A DNA stretch of 17,938 nt from Bacteroidia bacterium. GTDB taxonomy: Bacteria; Bacteroidota; Bacteroidia; AKYH767-A; OLB10. The position numbers were made by a program, and so were the translations under genes. How positions within the stretch are numbered: position 1 is the stretch's first letter; each line of letters opens with the position of its first letter. Below the pieces are notes generated by a model. The model saw nothing but the letters and a program-made list of their open reading frames with translations, made no database searches and was not told the origin of the DNA. The DNA lies in assembly GCA_025450095.1 (NCBI GenBank), contig JANWID010000047.1, positions 1 through 17,938 on the forward strand, read 5' to 3'. Of this stretch, positions 1-6,914 are shown piece by piece.

Positions 1-309
1 GCAGCGTTGTCAACCCGGCCCAAGGTTACCTCCGCCGATGTAGATAAAGAAGGAATCCGCGAAAAGAAGGCAAACCTGCTCTTTTTCGGTAACTTTTCAC
101 AGATGGATTTTAATGAATTCGACTGGGGATTCCGGAAACTGATCACCGACCAGGAATATCTTCACAACTCCATGATCAAGGATTTTTATAACCTGGGAAA
201 GGTGTTGGATATCAAGTACAGCTACCTGCGTATATGTTATAATGTGTTTATGTACGGAATAGTTGTTTCCGTGCTTGCGATCCCGGTCATGATCCTGCTG
301 GGTTATTAG
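1..309 (+). CDS. PycTM/DUF5706 domain protein, C-terminal part (partial)
   Basis: The reading frame is open from the first base, so the true start probably lies left of the window; the TTG at position 7 is not a convincing start. The visible 102 residues match my recollection of the DUF5706/PycTM family (Pycsar effector family): a conserved NLLFFGNFSQM segment, then YLHNSMIKDFYNLGKVL, then KYSYLRICYNVFM leading into one C-terminal membrane helix (about the last 20 residues, ending MILLGY). In Pycsar defence, PycTM proteins sense cyclic pyrimidine nucleotides and damage the membrane. Many Bacteroidota proteins carry this domain after an HD phosphohydrolase domain, but the N-terminus cannot be seen here. 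The stop TAG (307-309) lies inside the end of the convergent DUF2652 gene. The family call is fairly sure; a role in defence is not. Confidence 0.75.
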   Translation, partial: AALSTRPKVTSADVDKEGIREKKANLLFFGNFSQMDFNEFDWGFRKLITDQEYLHNSMIKDFYNLGKVLDIKYSYLRICYNVFMYGIVVSVLAIPVMILLGY

Positions 310-925
310 GCCAGCTTACTTCGTCTTTCGGAAACAGTAAGTACCTGTAATTTACTTTCCCGATATATTCATATTCATCAGCACCCTTCTGTACCGTGTA
401 ATCGGAAAGAACTTTTTCTAATTCAGGTTGCGCATATATCGCCAGCAGCTTCTCGGTAAGCAGTATGTATTCAACATCCGGGATGCTGTTTTTCAAAAGC
501 TTATGTACAACTACCATATCTTCCCCGATGAGTTTGGTAATCCCTTCTATATGAGTTGAAGTGATCTCTGCCGCATGTACAATTATTTTCAGTGACAAAC
601 GGTTTGGAGAGGTCCATTTATCAAAATCACCCTTGAAATCAACCATTAACGTCCGCAATTGCTCATTAAATTTTAAGTAGAATTCCACGCATTGGTTCAG
701 GAGATCATTCAATGTGGGAAGGTCACCAAAGCGGTAGAATACTACGGCGTCTCCTTCTATTTCTCCAACTGTCATATTCAGAATATTGGATCCCACAATC
801 GTCCTCAATAACGGAGGGATGATTTTCTTGCTAAACTCCAGATCGCTTTCAGCCATAAAACGCGTAAACCCGGTTATATCGGGTATGCAAATTAATGCGC
901 CTCCATTTTCAATTGAATTTCCCAT
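287..925 (-). CDS. DUF2652 protein with class III nucleotidyl cyclase-like motifs
   Basis: This encodes 212 residues from ATG 925. The frame stays open to a TTG at 970, but those extra 15 residues look unconserved, so the ATG is preferred. The protein has no signal peptide. Near the N-terminus it carries CIPDITGFTRFM and about 45 residues later GEIEGDAVVFYR. These resemble the two metal-binding aspartate motifs of class III cyclases (DIxGFT and GDxxxx). A later IGEDMVVVHKLLKN stretch sits where cyclases have GxxVNxAxR, but the usual Asn and Arg are not evident. DUF2652 has no established activity that I know of. It may be a nucleotide-binding or cyclase-like protein. It overlaps the PycTM gene tail to tail by 23 bp. 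Family call fairly sure, activity unknown. Confidence 0.75.
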   Translation of the reverse strand: MGNSIENGGALICIPDITGFTRFMAESDLEFSKKIIPPLLRTIVGSNILNMTVGEIEGDAVVFYRFGDLPTLNDLLNQCVEFYLKFNEQLRTLMVDFKGDFDKWTSPNRLSLKIIVHAAEITSTHIEGITKLIGEDMVVVHKLLKNSIPDVEYILLTEKLLAIYAQPELEKVLSDYTVQKGADEYEYIGKVNYRYLLFPKDEVSWPNNPAGS

Positions 926-1265
926 GTTCTTAGGCTGTGCATAAATTTCCCCACGTTGGGGAAAATACAACCTTTATTTTCCAGACGGAGTGTAGATTTA
1001 TTTTAAGAAAATTTACAGATGAAAATTTATTAAAGGCTGCAGCGGGAAACATTTTTATCAGAATCATTCTTATGCTTTAATTAACCGTTGAAAAAACTGT
1101 ATAATCCTTTATTAAATTGTTTTGATAGAATTATCCAGATAACATTCAATTAATATGCCCTGATAAAAAAAATTATTTTACCGCAGGGCATTGAATTTGC
1201 AACCTGGAAATAACGCAAGTGTCGTTTGCAAATTTTTTTAATAATTCAAGTTAATTCTCGCAATC
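926..1265. other. 340 bp AT-rich divergent intergenic region
   Basis: This region separates the divergent DUF2652 and SixA-like genes, so it should hold both promoters. It is very AT-rich, with several A and T runs, and has no convincing ORF. The clearest structure is the inverted repeat at 1155-1191, listed separately. I could not find a full Bacteroidota -33/-7 pair for either gene. The best partial candidate for the rightward gene is a TTTG near 1226 downstream of another TTTG near 1195. Confidence 0.6.
1155..1191. repeat. Inverted repeat with 8 bp perfect stem upstream of the SixA-like gene
   Basis: ATGCCCTG (1155-1162) is the exact reverse complement of CAGGGCAT (1184-1191). Inside it, TAAAA (1164-1168) can pair with TTTTA (1176-1180), so an interrupted 13 bp stem is possible, with an A on one side and CCG on the other bulged out. 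No U-tract follows the 3' arm, so it is not a classic terminator. It lies 75 bp before the downstream ATG. It could be an operator or a 5' UTR hairpin. Confidence 0.55.
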
Positions 1266-1793
1266 ATGAAAACAGTTGTATTGATCCGTCATGCTAAATC
1301 TGATAAAAAATCTAAAAAAACGCGGGATATTGAAAGACCGCTCAGCAAACGGGGAAACAAAGATGCCCCATTGATGGGAAAAGTCCTGAAAAATCTTATT
1401 ACACCAGAGTTGATCATTACAAGTCCGGCTGTAAGAGCACTTCGTACTGCACAGTCGATAGCTTCGGAATATAATATGAATGGGAATACCATCCAGTCAA
1501 ATCCGGAATTGTACCTGGAGTCCAGGTCAACTTTATTAAAAACACTCAAGCAAACCAGTAATGATTACAATACTGTTTTCGTGGTGGGACATAATCCGGG
1601 CCTAACGGATCTTATTAATTACCTATCCCTGGAAACTATCGATAATCTTCCTACGAGCGGAGCATTTGCAATCAGTTTTGATACCGACAGCTGGGAAAAT
1701 ATAGATACTGGTAGTGGAAAGCTGCTCTTTTATGAATATCCAAAGAAGCACCGTAAAAAGGAAGAAGAAAATCAGAACCATGTAGAAACGTAG
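1266..1793 (+). CDS. SixA-like histidine phosphatase
   Basis: This encodes a 175-residue cytosolic protein of the histidine phosphatase (phosphoglycerate mutase-like) superfamily. The catalytic RHA motif is at residues 8-10, with the phospho-accepting His9. The SPAVRALRTA segment (53-62) supplies the phosphate-pocket arginine, and the second catalytic histidine is His109 in VGHNPG. The small size and the RHAKS start match the SixA branch, whose E. coli member removes phosphate from phosphohistidine on signalling proteins. The substrate here is unknown. Lys-rich codons near the start contain A6 and A7 runs (1305-1310, 1314-1320). The C-terminus is a charged tail (KKHRKKEEENQ) beyond the usual fold. 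The gene appears to be transcribed alone. Confidence 0.85.
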   Translation: MKTVVLIRHAKSDKKSKKTRDIERPLSKRGNKDAPLMGKVLKNLITPELIITSPAVRALRTAQSIASEYNMNGNTIQSNPELYLESRSTLLKTLKQTSNDYNTVFVVGHNPGLTDLINYLSLETIDNLPTSGAFAISFDTDSWENIDTGSGKLLFYEYPKKHRKKEEENQNHVET

Positions 1794-1806
1794 TTCTGTT
1801 ACTATT

Positions 1807-1879
1807 ACCGGGGTATCCATTTGTGTTTCCTGAGATAGCCTGAAAAGAATCTTCTTCAATCAGGCTGTGGTGCCCCGGT
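1807..1879. repeat. Nested inverted repeat (long interrupted stem-loop) after the SixA-like gene
   Basis: The outer arms ACCGGGG (1807-1813) and CCCCGGT (1873-1879) pair perfectly and extend inward by four more pairs (1814-1817 with 1869-1872, two of them G-U in RNA). Inside, AGCCTGA (1837-1843) pairs perfectly with TCAGGCT (1860-1866). There is no T-tract on either side, so it is not an obvious rho-independent terminator. It starts 14 bp after the stop codon of the SixA-like gene and could be a 3' UTR structure or a small RNA. Confidence 0.55.
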
Positions 1880-1932
1880 TCACTAAAAGCATTCTCAAAC
1901 ATCCGACTATTTACTTTTAAAAAAGGTAAGCC

Positions 1933-1971
1933 GGTAATGTTATTCAATTTCCCCTGGAAATGACCATTACC
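1933..1971. repeat. Two-stage hairpin upstream of the GT2 gene
   Basis: GGTAATG (1933-1939) pairs with CATTACC (1965-1971). Within the loop, ATTTCC (1947-1952) pairs with GGAAAT (1956-1961) around a 3-base loop. Both stems are perfect. This is the second nested palindrome within 170 bp. It lies before the predicted promoter of the glycosyltransferase operon, so it would be DNA-level or belong to a transcript reading through from the SixA-like gene. Confidence 0.5.
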
Positions 1972-2000
1972 AGCGGAATATTCATCACTGTTTTCGTGAT

Positions 2001-2032
2001 TTAGTTACAAGTCAGAATTGCTATTATCTTTA
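2001..2032 (+). promoter_or_regulatory. Candidate Bacteroidota-type promoter for the glycosyltransferase operon
   Basis: TTAG (2001-2004) resembles the -33 TTTG element and TATCTTTA (2025-2032) resembles the -7 TAnnTTTG element, each with one mismatch. The spacing is 20 bp. The site lies 28 bp before the ATG at 2060, so transcription would start shortly upstream of the gene. Both boxes are imperfect, so this is only a candidate. Confidence 0.3.
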
Positions 2033-2059
2033 CTCTCAGAAATTTGGCTATTTCAAATT

Positions 2060-2779
2060 ATGAGGGACTATAAACTGACTATCCTGGTTCCTGTGTTTAA
2101 TGAAGAAGATTGCCTTGTTCATTTTGCTGAAATCATGGATGAGTACCTTCATCAATCAAACATTTCATCTAAGATCTTATTTATAAACGACGGGTCCACA
2201 GATAACAGTGCTACATTGCTGGAAAAAATCTGCAGGGAGAAAAATGACTATTCCTATATTGAACTAAGCCGGAACAGTGGTTTGAGTACCGCCATTAAAG
2301 CAGGTATTGATAACTGCAAAACGGAACTTATTGGATATATCGATTCCGATAATCAGACAACACCCCTGGATTTTTTGTCATTCTTTCCATATTTTCCGGA
2401 ATATGATATGGTGCTTGGAATAAGGGCCCGGCGGAAAGATACAGCAGTAAAAAAAATCTCATCATTACTGGCAAACTGGTTTAGAAATGTAATGATAAAA
2501 GATGGCATTCAGGATACAGGATGTCCTTTAAAAATAATTAAAACGGAATTCGCTGTACGGATGCCATTTTTTGATGGGATGCATCGATTTATGCCTGCCC
2601 TGGTGCAACTCCAGGGAGGAAAAGTAAAGCAAATTCCCGTTCAACATTTTAATCGTTTTGCGGGGGTGGCTAAATACAATTTGTGGAACAGGATGAGAAA
2701 ACCTTTTTTTGATACGCTTGCATTCAGATGGATGCGCAGCCGTTATATTAATTATTCAATAACTAAAAGAATTGACTAA
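2060..2779 (+). CDS. Family 2 glycosyltransferase, dolichol/undecaprenyl-phosphate sugar synthase type
   Basis: This encodes 239 residues from ATG 2060. The frame extends upstream to a weak start at 2018, but the fold begins directly at MRDYKLTILVPVFNEED. GT-A motifs are NDGSTDNS (43-50) and the metal-binding DSDNQTTP (95-102). QDTGCPLKIIK (151-161) and the HFNRFAGVAKY segment (196-206) are typical of polyprenyl-phosphate mannose/glucose synthases. The C-terminal TM pair of ArnC-type enzymes is absent, so it is probably peripheral. It likely moves a sugar from a nucleotide donor to undecaprenyl phosphate on the cytoplasmic face. Its last codons overlap the LAB_N gene by 8 bp, and the ArnT-like enzyme downstream is the likely consumer. 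The sugar is not known. Confidence 0.87.
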   Translation: MRDYKLTILVPVFNEEDCLVHFAEIMDEYLHQSNISSKILFINDGSTDNSATLLEKICREKNDYSYIELSRNSGLSTAIKAGIDNCKTELIGYIDSDNQTTPLDFLSFFPYFPEYDMVLGIRARRKDTAVKKISSLLANWFRNVMIKDGIQDTGCPLKIIKTEFAVRMPFFDGMHRFMPALVQLQGGKVKQIPVQHFNRFAGVAKYNLWNRMRKPFFDTLAFRWMRSRYINYSITKRID

Positions 2780-3428
2780 CGGTACAATACATACGATTGG
2801 GTATGCTGCTCAGACATTGTTTGGTCTCCGGTTTTTTATACAGCTCTGGCAAAGCGAAAAAACAGGAAAAGTACAATCACCTTCGCTCTTCTGGCAGATC
2901 AGTTTATTAGCTTCCGTTTTATTATTGATATATAGCATTCTGGTAAAAGACTTTCCAATTATGTTTGGACAACTTCTCGGATATGCTATATATATACGAA
3001 ATCTGATGCTTACAAAAGTATGGCAAGATTTCCACCGGGTTATAAAGTTGTTTTTAGCAGTTCTTCCTGTCCTGGCACTTATTGCTGTTTTTAGTGGCCC
3101 TAAGCATAATATAAATGAATTTGTAGAGTATAACTCAAATATATATTTGATGATATGGGGCATGATGGGACAAGTCGTATTCACATCGCGGTTTGTGTAC
3201 CAATGGCTGTATTCCGAAAAGAAGAAGGAATCTGTTTTCCCTGCCGGGTTCTGGCTGCTGAGTATTACAGGCGCTACATTAATTTCATCATACGCTTTTT
3301 ATTTACACCTGTACCCGATCATAATCGGTCATGCCATTGGGATGCTTGTATATATCCGGAATTTAATGATTCATTTTAATTTTTTAACAAAGAAAAGTAA
3401 CAAGGTTATAAAATCTGAACCTAAATAG
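2772..3428 (+). CDS. Tandem LAB_N domain membrane protein (putative lipid-linked sugar transporter)
   Basis: This encodes 218 residues from TTG 2772, overlapping the preceding stop by 8 bp; no ATG precedes the domain. It contains two copies of the lipid A biosynthesis N-terminal domain (LAB_N), at about residues 5-81 and 122-201. The copies align without gaps at an offset of exactly 120. QxxF..RF..Q....EK occurs at 14-30 and 134-150, FW at 40-41 and 160-161, and YIRNLM at 74-79 and 194-199. Each copy has three hydrophobic helices, and a seventh (about 91-108) joins them, giving a 3+1+3 plan. LAB_N proteins are linked to lipid A-type pathways but their biochemical role is not settled. Its place between GT2 and GT39 genes suggests a role in moving the polyprenyl-phosphate sugar across the membrane; that is inference. 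Confidence 0.85.
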   Translation: MTNGTIHTIGYAAQTLFGLRFFIQLWQSEKTGKVQSPSLFWQISLLASVLLLIYSILVKDFPIMFGQLLGYAIYIRNLMLTKVWQDFHRVIKLFLAVLPVLALIAVFSGPKHNINEFVEYNSNIYLMIWGMMGQVVFTSRFVYQWLYSEKKKESVFPAGFWLLSITGATLISSYAFYLHLYPIIIGHAIGMLVYIRNLMIHFNFLTKKSNKVIKSEPK

Positions 3429-3468
3429 TCATATATAACATAACCAAATTCGTTTGTTCGAATTCACC

Positions 3469-5091
3469 ATGCATCGCGTCAGGTATTTTGTTATAATAAT
3501 ATTACTATGCATTGCCTGTTTCGTGGTTAATCTTGGATTGTTGGAACCCGATCTCATGGAGTCACGTAATTTTATTACAGCACGTGAAATGATAGATAAA
3601 GGAAATTGGATCATCCCAACTATGAACAATGAACTTCGGCTGGAAAAACAACCCCTGGTAACATGGTTCACTGCAATAAGTGCAATGTGTGGAAATAGCA
3701 TTACAAATAATTTCATTTTACGTTTACCCGCGGCCATTATTGCAACATTCATGGTCTTTTTCTTTTACGGAATTTGTTTTGAACTGACCAAACGCGATGA
3801 TTTTGCATTTTTGGGAAGTATAATCTTTGCAACGAGTCTTTTAGTTGTTCAGATGGCAAGAGTGAATTCATGGGATATATATACCCATGCTTTCATGACA
3901 GGCTCCATCTGGTTGCAGTTAAAAGCACTCCATAAATCCGAAAAAAATATCGCGATCTGGCTCTTCGCCGGGTTATTGATGGGATTATCGATTTTCAGCA
4001 AAGGTCCGGTTGGTCTGTATGTGCTATGGATACCGTTCTTAATCAGTTATTATTTTTTTGTCGACAAAATAATTCTACGGAAAAATTATAAAAAGATTAC
4101 AGGTATGTTCCTGCTGGCACTATTGATCGGATTGGGCTGGCATATTTATTTGTTTATGACTATTCCCGATGAAATCACAAATACTTTATCCAAAGAATCT
4201 GTTTCGCGTGGTACAAGGCATGTGCGGCCGTTTTACTTTTATTTTCACTTTCCGGTTTATATTGGAATCTGGGCAATTCCTATGCTTGGCTCATTATTTT
4301 TTAAGCCGATGCGTCAACGAATTTCAGATTTAGGGAATTACAAATTCCTGATATTATGGGTGCTTTCTGGTTTGATTTTATTGTCATTAATTCCTGAAAA
4401 AAAAGAGCGGTATATGCTGCCTCTCGAAATCCCAATGAGCTTAATGGTGTCGTACCTGTTTTATTCCATCTATCATAAAATCAAAACGGACAGAGCGACG
4501 GCGGGAGATCATTTACTGATTAAGATTCATGGGTGGGTCCTTGTTCTGATCCTGGTACTGTTACCAGTAATTGCATATGCCATTATTAAAAACTCCTTCT
4601 TCGATTTAAAATATATTATTGCTTCCGTTATTTCGATACTAACCGCGTGTATTTTAATCCTAAAATTAATCAAGCGCACTAACATAAATTGTTTTAAAGT
4701 TGTGTTTGTTTCATCAATATTAGTAGTTACCTTAATTACAACAATCTATTTACCGCTGGTTACTTACAAAATTTATAACCAGGGTTACCGGGATGTTTCA
4801 GTAGTGAAACAACAAGCTGAATATAATAGTGCCGAATTCCTTTCTGCCGGTGAACTCAATATGCAGCTTATATGGAAGATCGGAAAGCCAGTAAAGCCTG
4901 TTCCTGATATGAAACATTTTCAATTCAAAAACCAGGACAAGTATTTCATTTTTTGTTATTCTCCTATTGAAACCGTATTAAGTAATCAGCAACTTGAAAA
5001 AGTAAAAATTACAAGTTTGGGAATGTTCGATTGTAACCAGGATAAAGGAAGCTGCAAAATATATGTTGACATTATCGAAAATAAGTTCTAG
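3469..5091 (+). CDS. GT39/ArnT-like membrane glycosyltransferase
   Basis: This encodes 540 residues from ATG 3469; a TTG at 3454 is a possible earlier start. It is a polytopic membrane protein with a helix at 5-25, then a first periplasmic loop with EPDLMESRNF (26-35), GNWIIPTMN (45-53) and LRLEKQPLVTW (56-66). That order matches ArnT (usually FEKPPL) and protein mannosyltransferases, in which acidic residues of this loop form the active site. About ten further hydrophobic segments follow and then a soluble tail (about 430-540). Such enzymes take a sugar from undecaprenyl phosphate and attach it to a lipid A or protein acceptor in the periplasm. It lies in the same operon as a matching GT2 and a LAB_N protein. 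The final 29 bp overlap the GDPD gene. The acceptor is unknown. Confidence 0.87.
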   Translation: MHRVRYFVIIILLCIACFVVNLGLLEPDLMESRNFITAREMIDKGNWIIPTMNNELRLEKQPLVTWFTAISAMCGNSITNNFILRLPAAIIATFMVFFFYGICFELTKRDDFAFLGSIIFATSLLVVQMARVNSWDIYTHAFMTGSIWLQLKALHKSEKNIAIWLFAGLLMGLSIFSKGPVGLYVLWIPFLISYYFFVDKIILRKNYKKITGMFLLALLIGLGWHIYLFMTIPDEITNTLSKESVSRGTRHVRPFYFYFHFPVYIGIWAIPMLGSLFFKPMRQRISDLGNYKFLILWVLSGLILLSLIPEKKERYMLPLEIPMSLMVSYLFYSIYHKIKTDRATAGDHLLIKIHGWVLVLILVLLPVIAYAIIKNSFFDLKYIIASVISILTACILILKLIKRTNINCFKVVFVSSILVVTLITTIYLPLVTYKIYNQGYRDVSVVKQQAEYNSAEFLSAGELNMQLIWKIGKPVKPVPDMKHFQFKNQDKYFIFCYSPIETVLSNQQLEKVKITSLGMFDCNQDKGSCKIYVDIIENKF

Positions 5092-5932
5092 CATCATTGC
5101 AATTTCGATGCTCTGTCCCGGTTGCTTCAACAGCGATAAAAACCGGAATTCACCTCCTGAAAATAAAAATATACTGAATATAGGGCATGCGGGCAGCGGG
5201 TTTAATTATTTATTCATGCCTTTTAATCCTTATCCTACCAACAGTTTTCAATCATTGAAGAATGCGCTTGCAAATGGTGCCGATGGTGTAGAAGTGGATT
5301 TACAATTGACTGCTGATCATAAGTTAGTTTTATTTCATGATTTCACCCTGGAATCAAATACGGATCTGAAAGGTTACATTATTAATTTCAACAGTACCGA
5401 GATTGTCGGTGTCCCTTACGAATGCGGTTTCCCTTATGACTTGTTTCAGAACGAAAAAATCATTTCACTACCTGAATGGCTAAATTATGCACACCAATTG
5501 CCGCAATTCCCATACTTGCACATCGATCTGAAGACTAATAATAATTCTGCCGAGTCAATGGCAGGTATCATGCTGAACGTATTGTTTGAAAATTTAAAGA
5601 CAGTTGAATACCCATTGGAAAAGGTAATTCTCATTTCGGGTGATTACAATGTAATTACTAAAATATTAACTGAGTACCCGATGCTCAATTGTGCATATCA
5701 GCCCGCTGAATTCAATGAAGGTCTGAGCTGGGTGCAGCAACATGGATGTAAGTTTATGATAATAGATCAGAAACGACTGACGGGTAATGATGTAAAAACT
5801 GCTCATGAAAAGGGAATCAGGGTCATCGCAATGGGTGGCAGAGCTGAAAGTACTTTGTTAAAATTAATTGAAATGAAGCCCGATTTCATACAATCGAATA
5901 ATGTGAAAATGCTTCATCACCTGCTTCAATAA
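5063..5932 (+). CDS. Exported glycerophosphodiester phosphodiesterase family protein (divergent)
   Basis: This encodes 289 residues from ATG 5063, which lies inside the GT39 gene. This start gives a hydrophobic signal (residues 7-20) ending LCPGC; Cys21 may be lipidated, though the lipobox is poor. The GDPD TIM-barrel signature is GADGVEVDLQLTADHKLVLFHD (72-93), with metal ligands Glu77 and Asp79 and catalytic His92. The first catalytic histidine is His42 in GHAGSG. Two usual features differ: HRG has become HAG, and PENT has become PTNS (58-61). A later IDLK (154-157) holds Asp where IElK is common. The family cleaves glycerophosphodiesters to glycerol-3-phosphate and an alcohol. Here, behind an envelope glycosylation operon, the substrate could be a phospholipid-derived or lipid-linked head group. 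Activity is plausible but not certain. Confidence 0.8.
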   Translation: MLTLSKISSSIIAISMLCPGCFNSDKNRNSPPENKNILNIGHAGSGFNYLFMPFNPYPTNSFQSLKNALANGADGVEVDLQLTADHKLVLFHDFTLESNTDLKGYIINFNSTEIVGVPYECGFPYDLFQNEKIISLPEWLNYAHQLPQFPYLHIDLKTNNNSAESMAGIMLNVLFENLKTVEYPLEKVILISGDYNVITKILTEYPMLNCAYQPAEFNEGLSWVQQHGCKFMIIDQKRLTGNDVKTAHEKGIRVIAMGGRAESTLLKLIEMKPDFIQSNNVKMLHHLLQ

Positions 5933-5980
5933 TTCGCATTGAAGAATAGGATGTTTTTAATAGTTCCCGGCTGTTTAAAC

Positions 5981-6907
5981 TTAAAAATTGTAAACCAGGT
6001 TCAGTGACATACCATCCTTTGTAGGAAACAATCCTATTTTCAGCTGCTCTTTCACGGCTTTAGAATTTGATGTCCTGTGAAGTTCAGGGATCACAAGTCC
6101 GCTTGCCGCGCCGATTACATAGCCGGTCATAACGTCGGTGGGAAAGTGTTTTCCAGCCAGTACGCGAAATGTTCCATTAAGCGCAGGGACCACAACGGCA
6201 AACGACCACAACCCGATACGCCAGCCTTTTTGTAAATCGGGATGATAATCGTGGATGACTTTTGCGAAATAAAAACATGCTGCTGCTGTTTGCGAAGTAT
6301 GGCCTGAAAAAAACGATTTTCGGGAATCTGAACTGGTACGTGTGCCAATATCAATTTCGGGATTATAAACATATGGGCGAGGACGTTTAGACAGGTTTTT
6401 AGCTATTTCGGTAGCTCCGTAATTAAAAGTAAACACCTCGGCATACATGACCAGTAAAGTTTTGATGTCTCTCCCGGTATGGTGTTCCGATAAAAATAAA
6501 GCAGGAAGCAGGGCCGTACTGAAAAGAACATAATCGCTGACCTTTCCGATCTGGGGATCCCAGTTCAGGGCTGATCCCCGGTCGAATGAATTAATGTCTT
6601 CTACTTTGGGAGGATTATTTATGATTTCCTCCTCCGAATACGGAGATGCATAATCGAGACCCTGTACCAGGAAACCTGCACCGAAAGTAGCACCGGATAT
6701 GAGAATGAAAGGTAATTCCTGTTTAAAGGATTTTTTATACGGAGGCAAAATAATAAGGTGTTCATGATTCGTGCAAATGGCGCAATAATCGTGAAGTGTG
6801 TCTTTAGGTTCAGGATGAGGTTTTCGTTGTGCCAGTGAAATTTCACTGGTAAGCAACAGGAATATCAATAAAAATATTGATTGTTTGCCAGTTTTGTTCA
6901 TGATCAT
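5981..6907 (-). CDS. Exported PAP2-family lipid phosphatase (complete motifs)
   Basis: This encodes 308 residues from ATG 6907, with a second ATG two codons later. It starts 7 bp after the stop of the large fusion gene, so it is the last gene of a three-gene operon. The signal peptide covers residues 1-26 (ending SLAQ). All three PAP2 motifs are present: KX6RP (K170, R177-P178), FSGH (200-203) and RX5HX3D (R248, H254, D258). Family members remove phosphate from undecaprenyl pyrophosphate, phosphatidic acid, phosphatidylglycerol phosphate or lipid A. The protein ends with a beta-strand-like stretch (LKIGLFPTKDGMSLNLVYNF) whose terminal Phe recalls outer-membrane proteins. The second PAP2 gene nearby has the same kind of ending. 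It is convergent with the GDPD gene, 48 bp away. Confidence 0.88.
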   Translation of the reverse strand: MIMNKTGKQSIFLLIFLLLTSEISLAQRKPHPEPKDTLHDYCAICTNHEHLIILPPYKKSFKQELPFILISGATFGAGFLVQGLDYASPYSEEEIINNPPKVEDINSFDRGSALNWDPQIGKVSDYVLFSTALLPALFLSEHHTGRDIKTLLVMYAEVFTFNYGATEIAKNLSKRPRPYVYNPEIDIGTRTSSDSRKSFFSGHTSQTAAACFYFAKVIHDYHPDLQKGWRIGLWSFAVVVPALNGTFRVLAGKHFPTDVMTGYVIGAASGLVIPELHRTSNSKAVKEQLKIGLFPTKDGMSLNLVYNF

Positions 6908-6914
6908 AATTTTT

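Noticed and set aside
1305..1320. A6 and A7 runs at the start of the SixA-like gene as a phase-variable switch
   Set aside because: The tracts are short, encode ordinary lysine codons and are common in AT-rich genomes.
2810..3184. 124-codon ORF antisense to the LAB_N gene
   Set aside because: It is a shadow of the real gene; the plus-strand frame has two clear LAB_N repeats.
5933..5980. Terminator between the convergent GDPD and PAP2 genes
   Set aside because: There is a T5 run and a weak hairpin extending into the PAP2 end, but no GC-rich stem followed by a T-tract.
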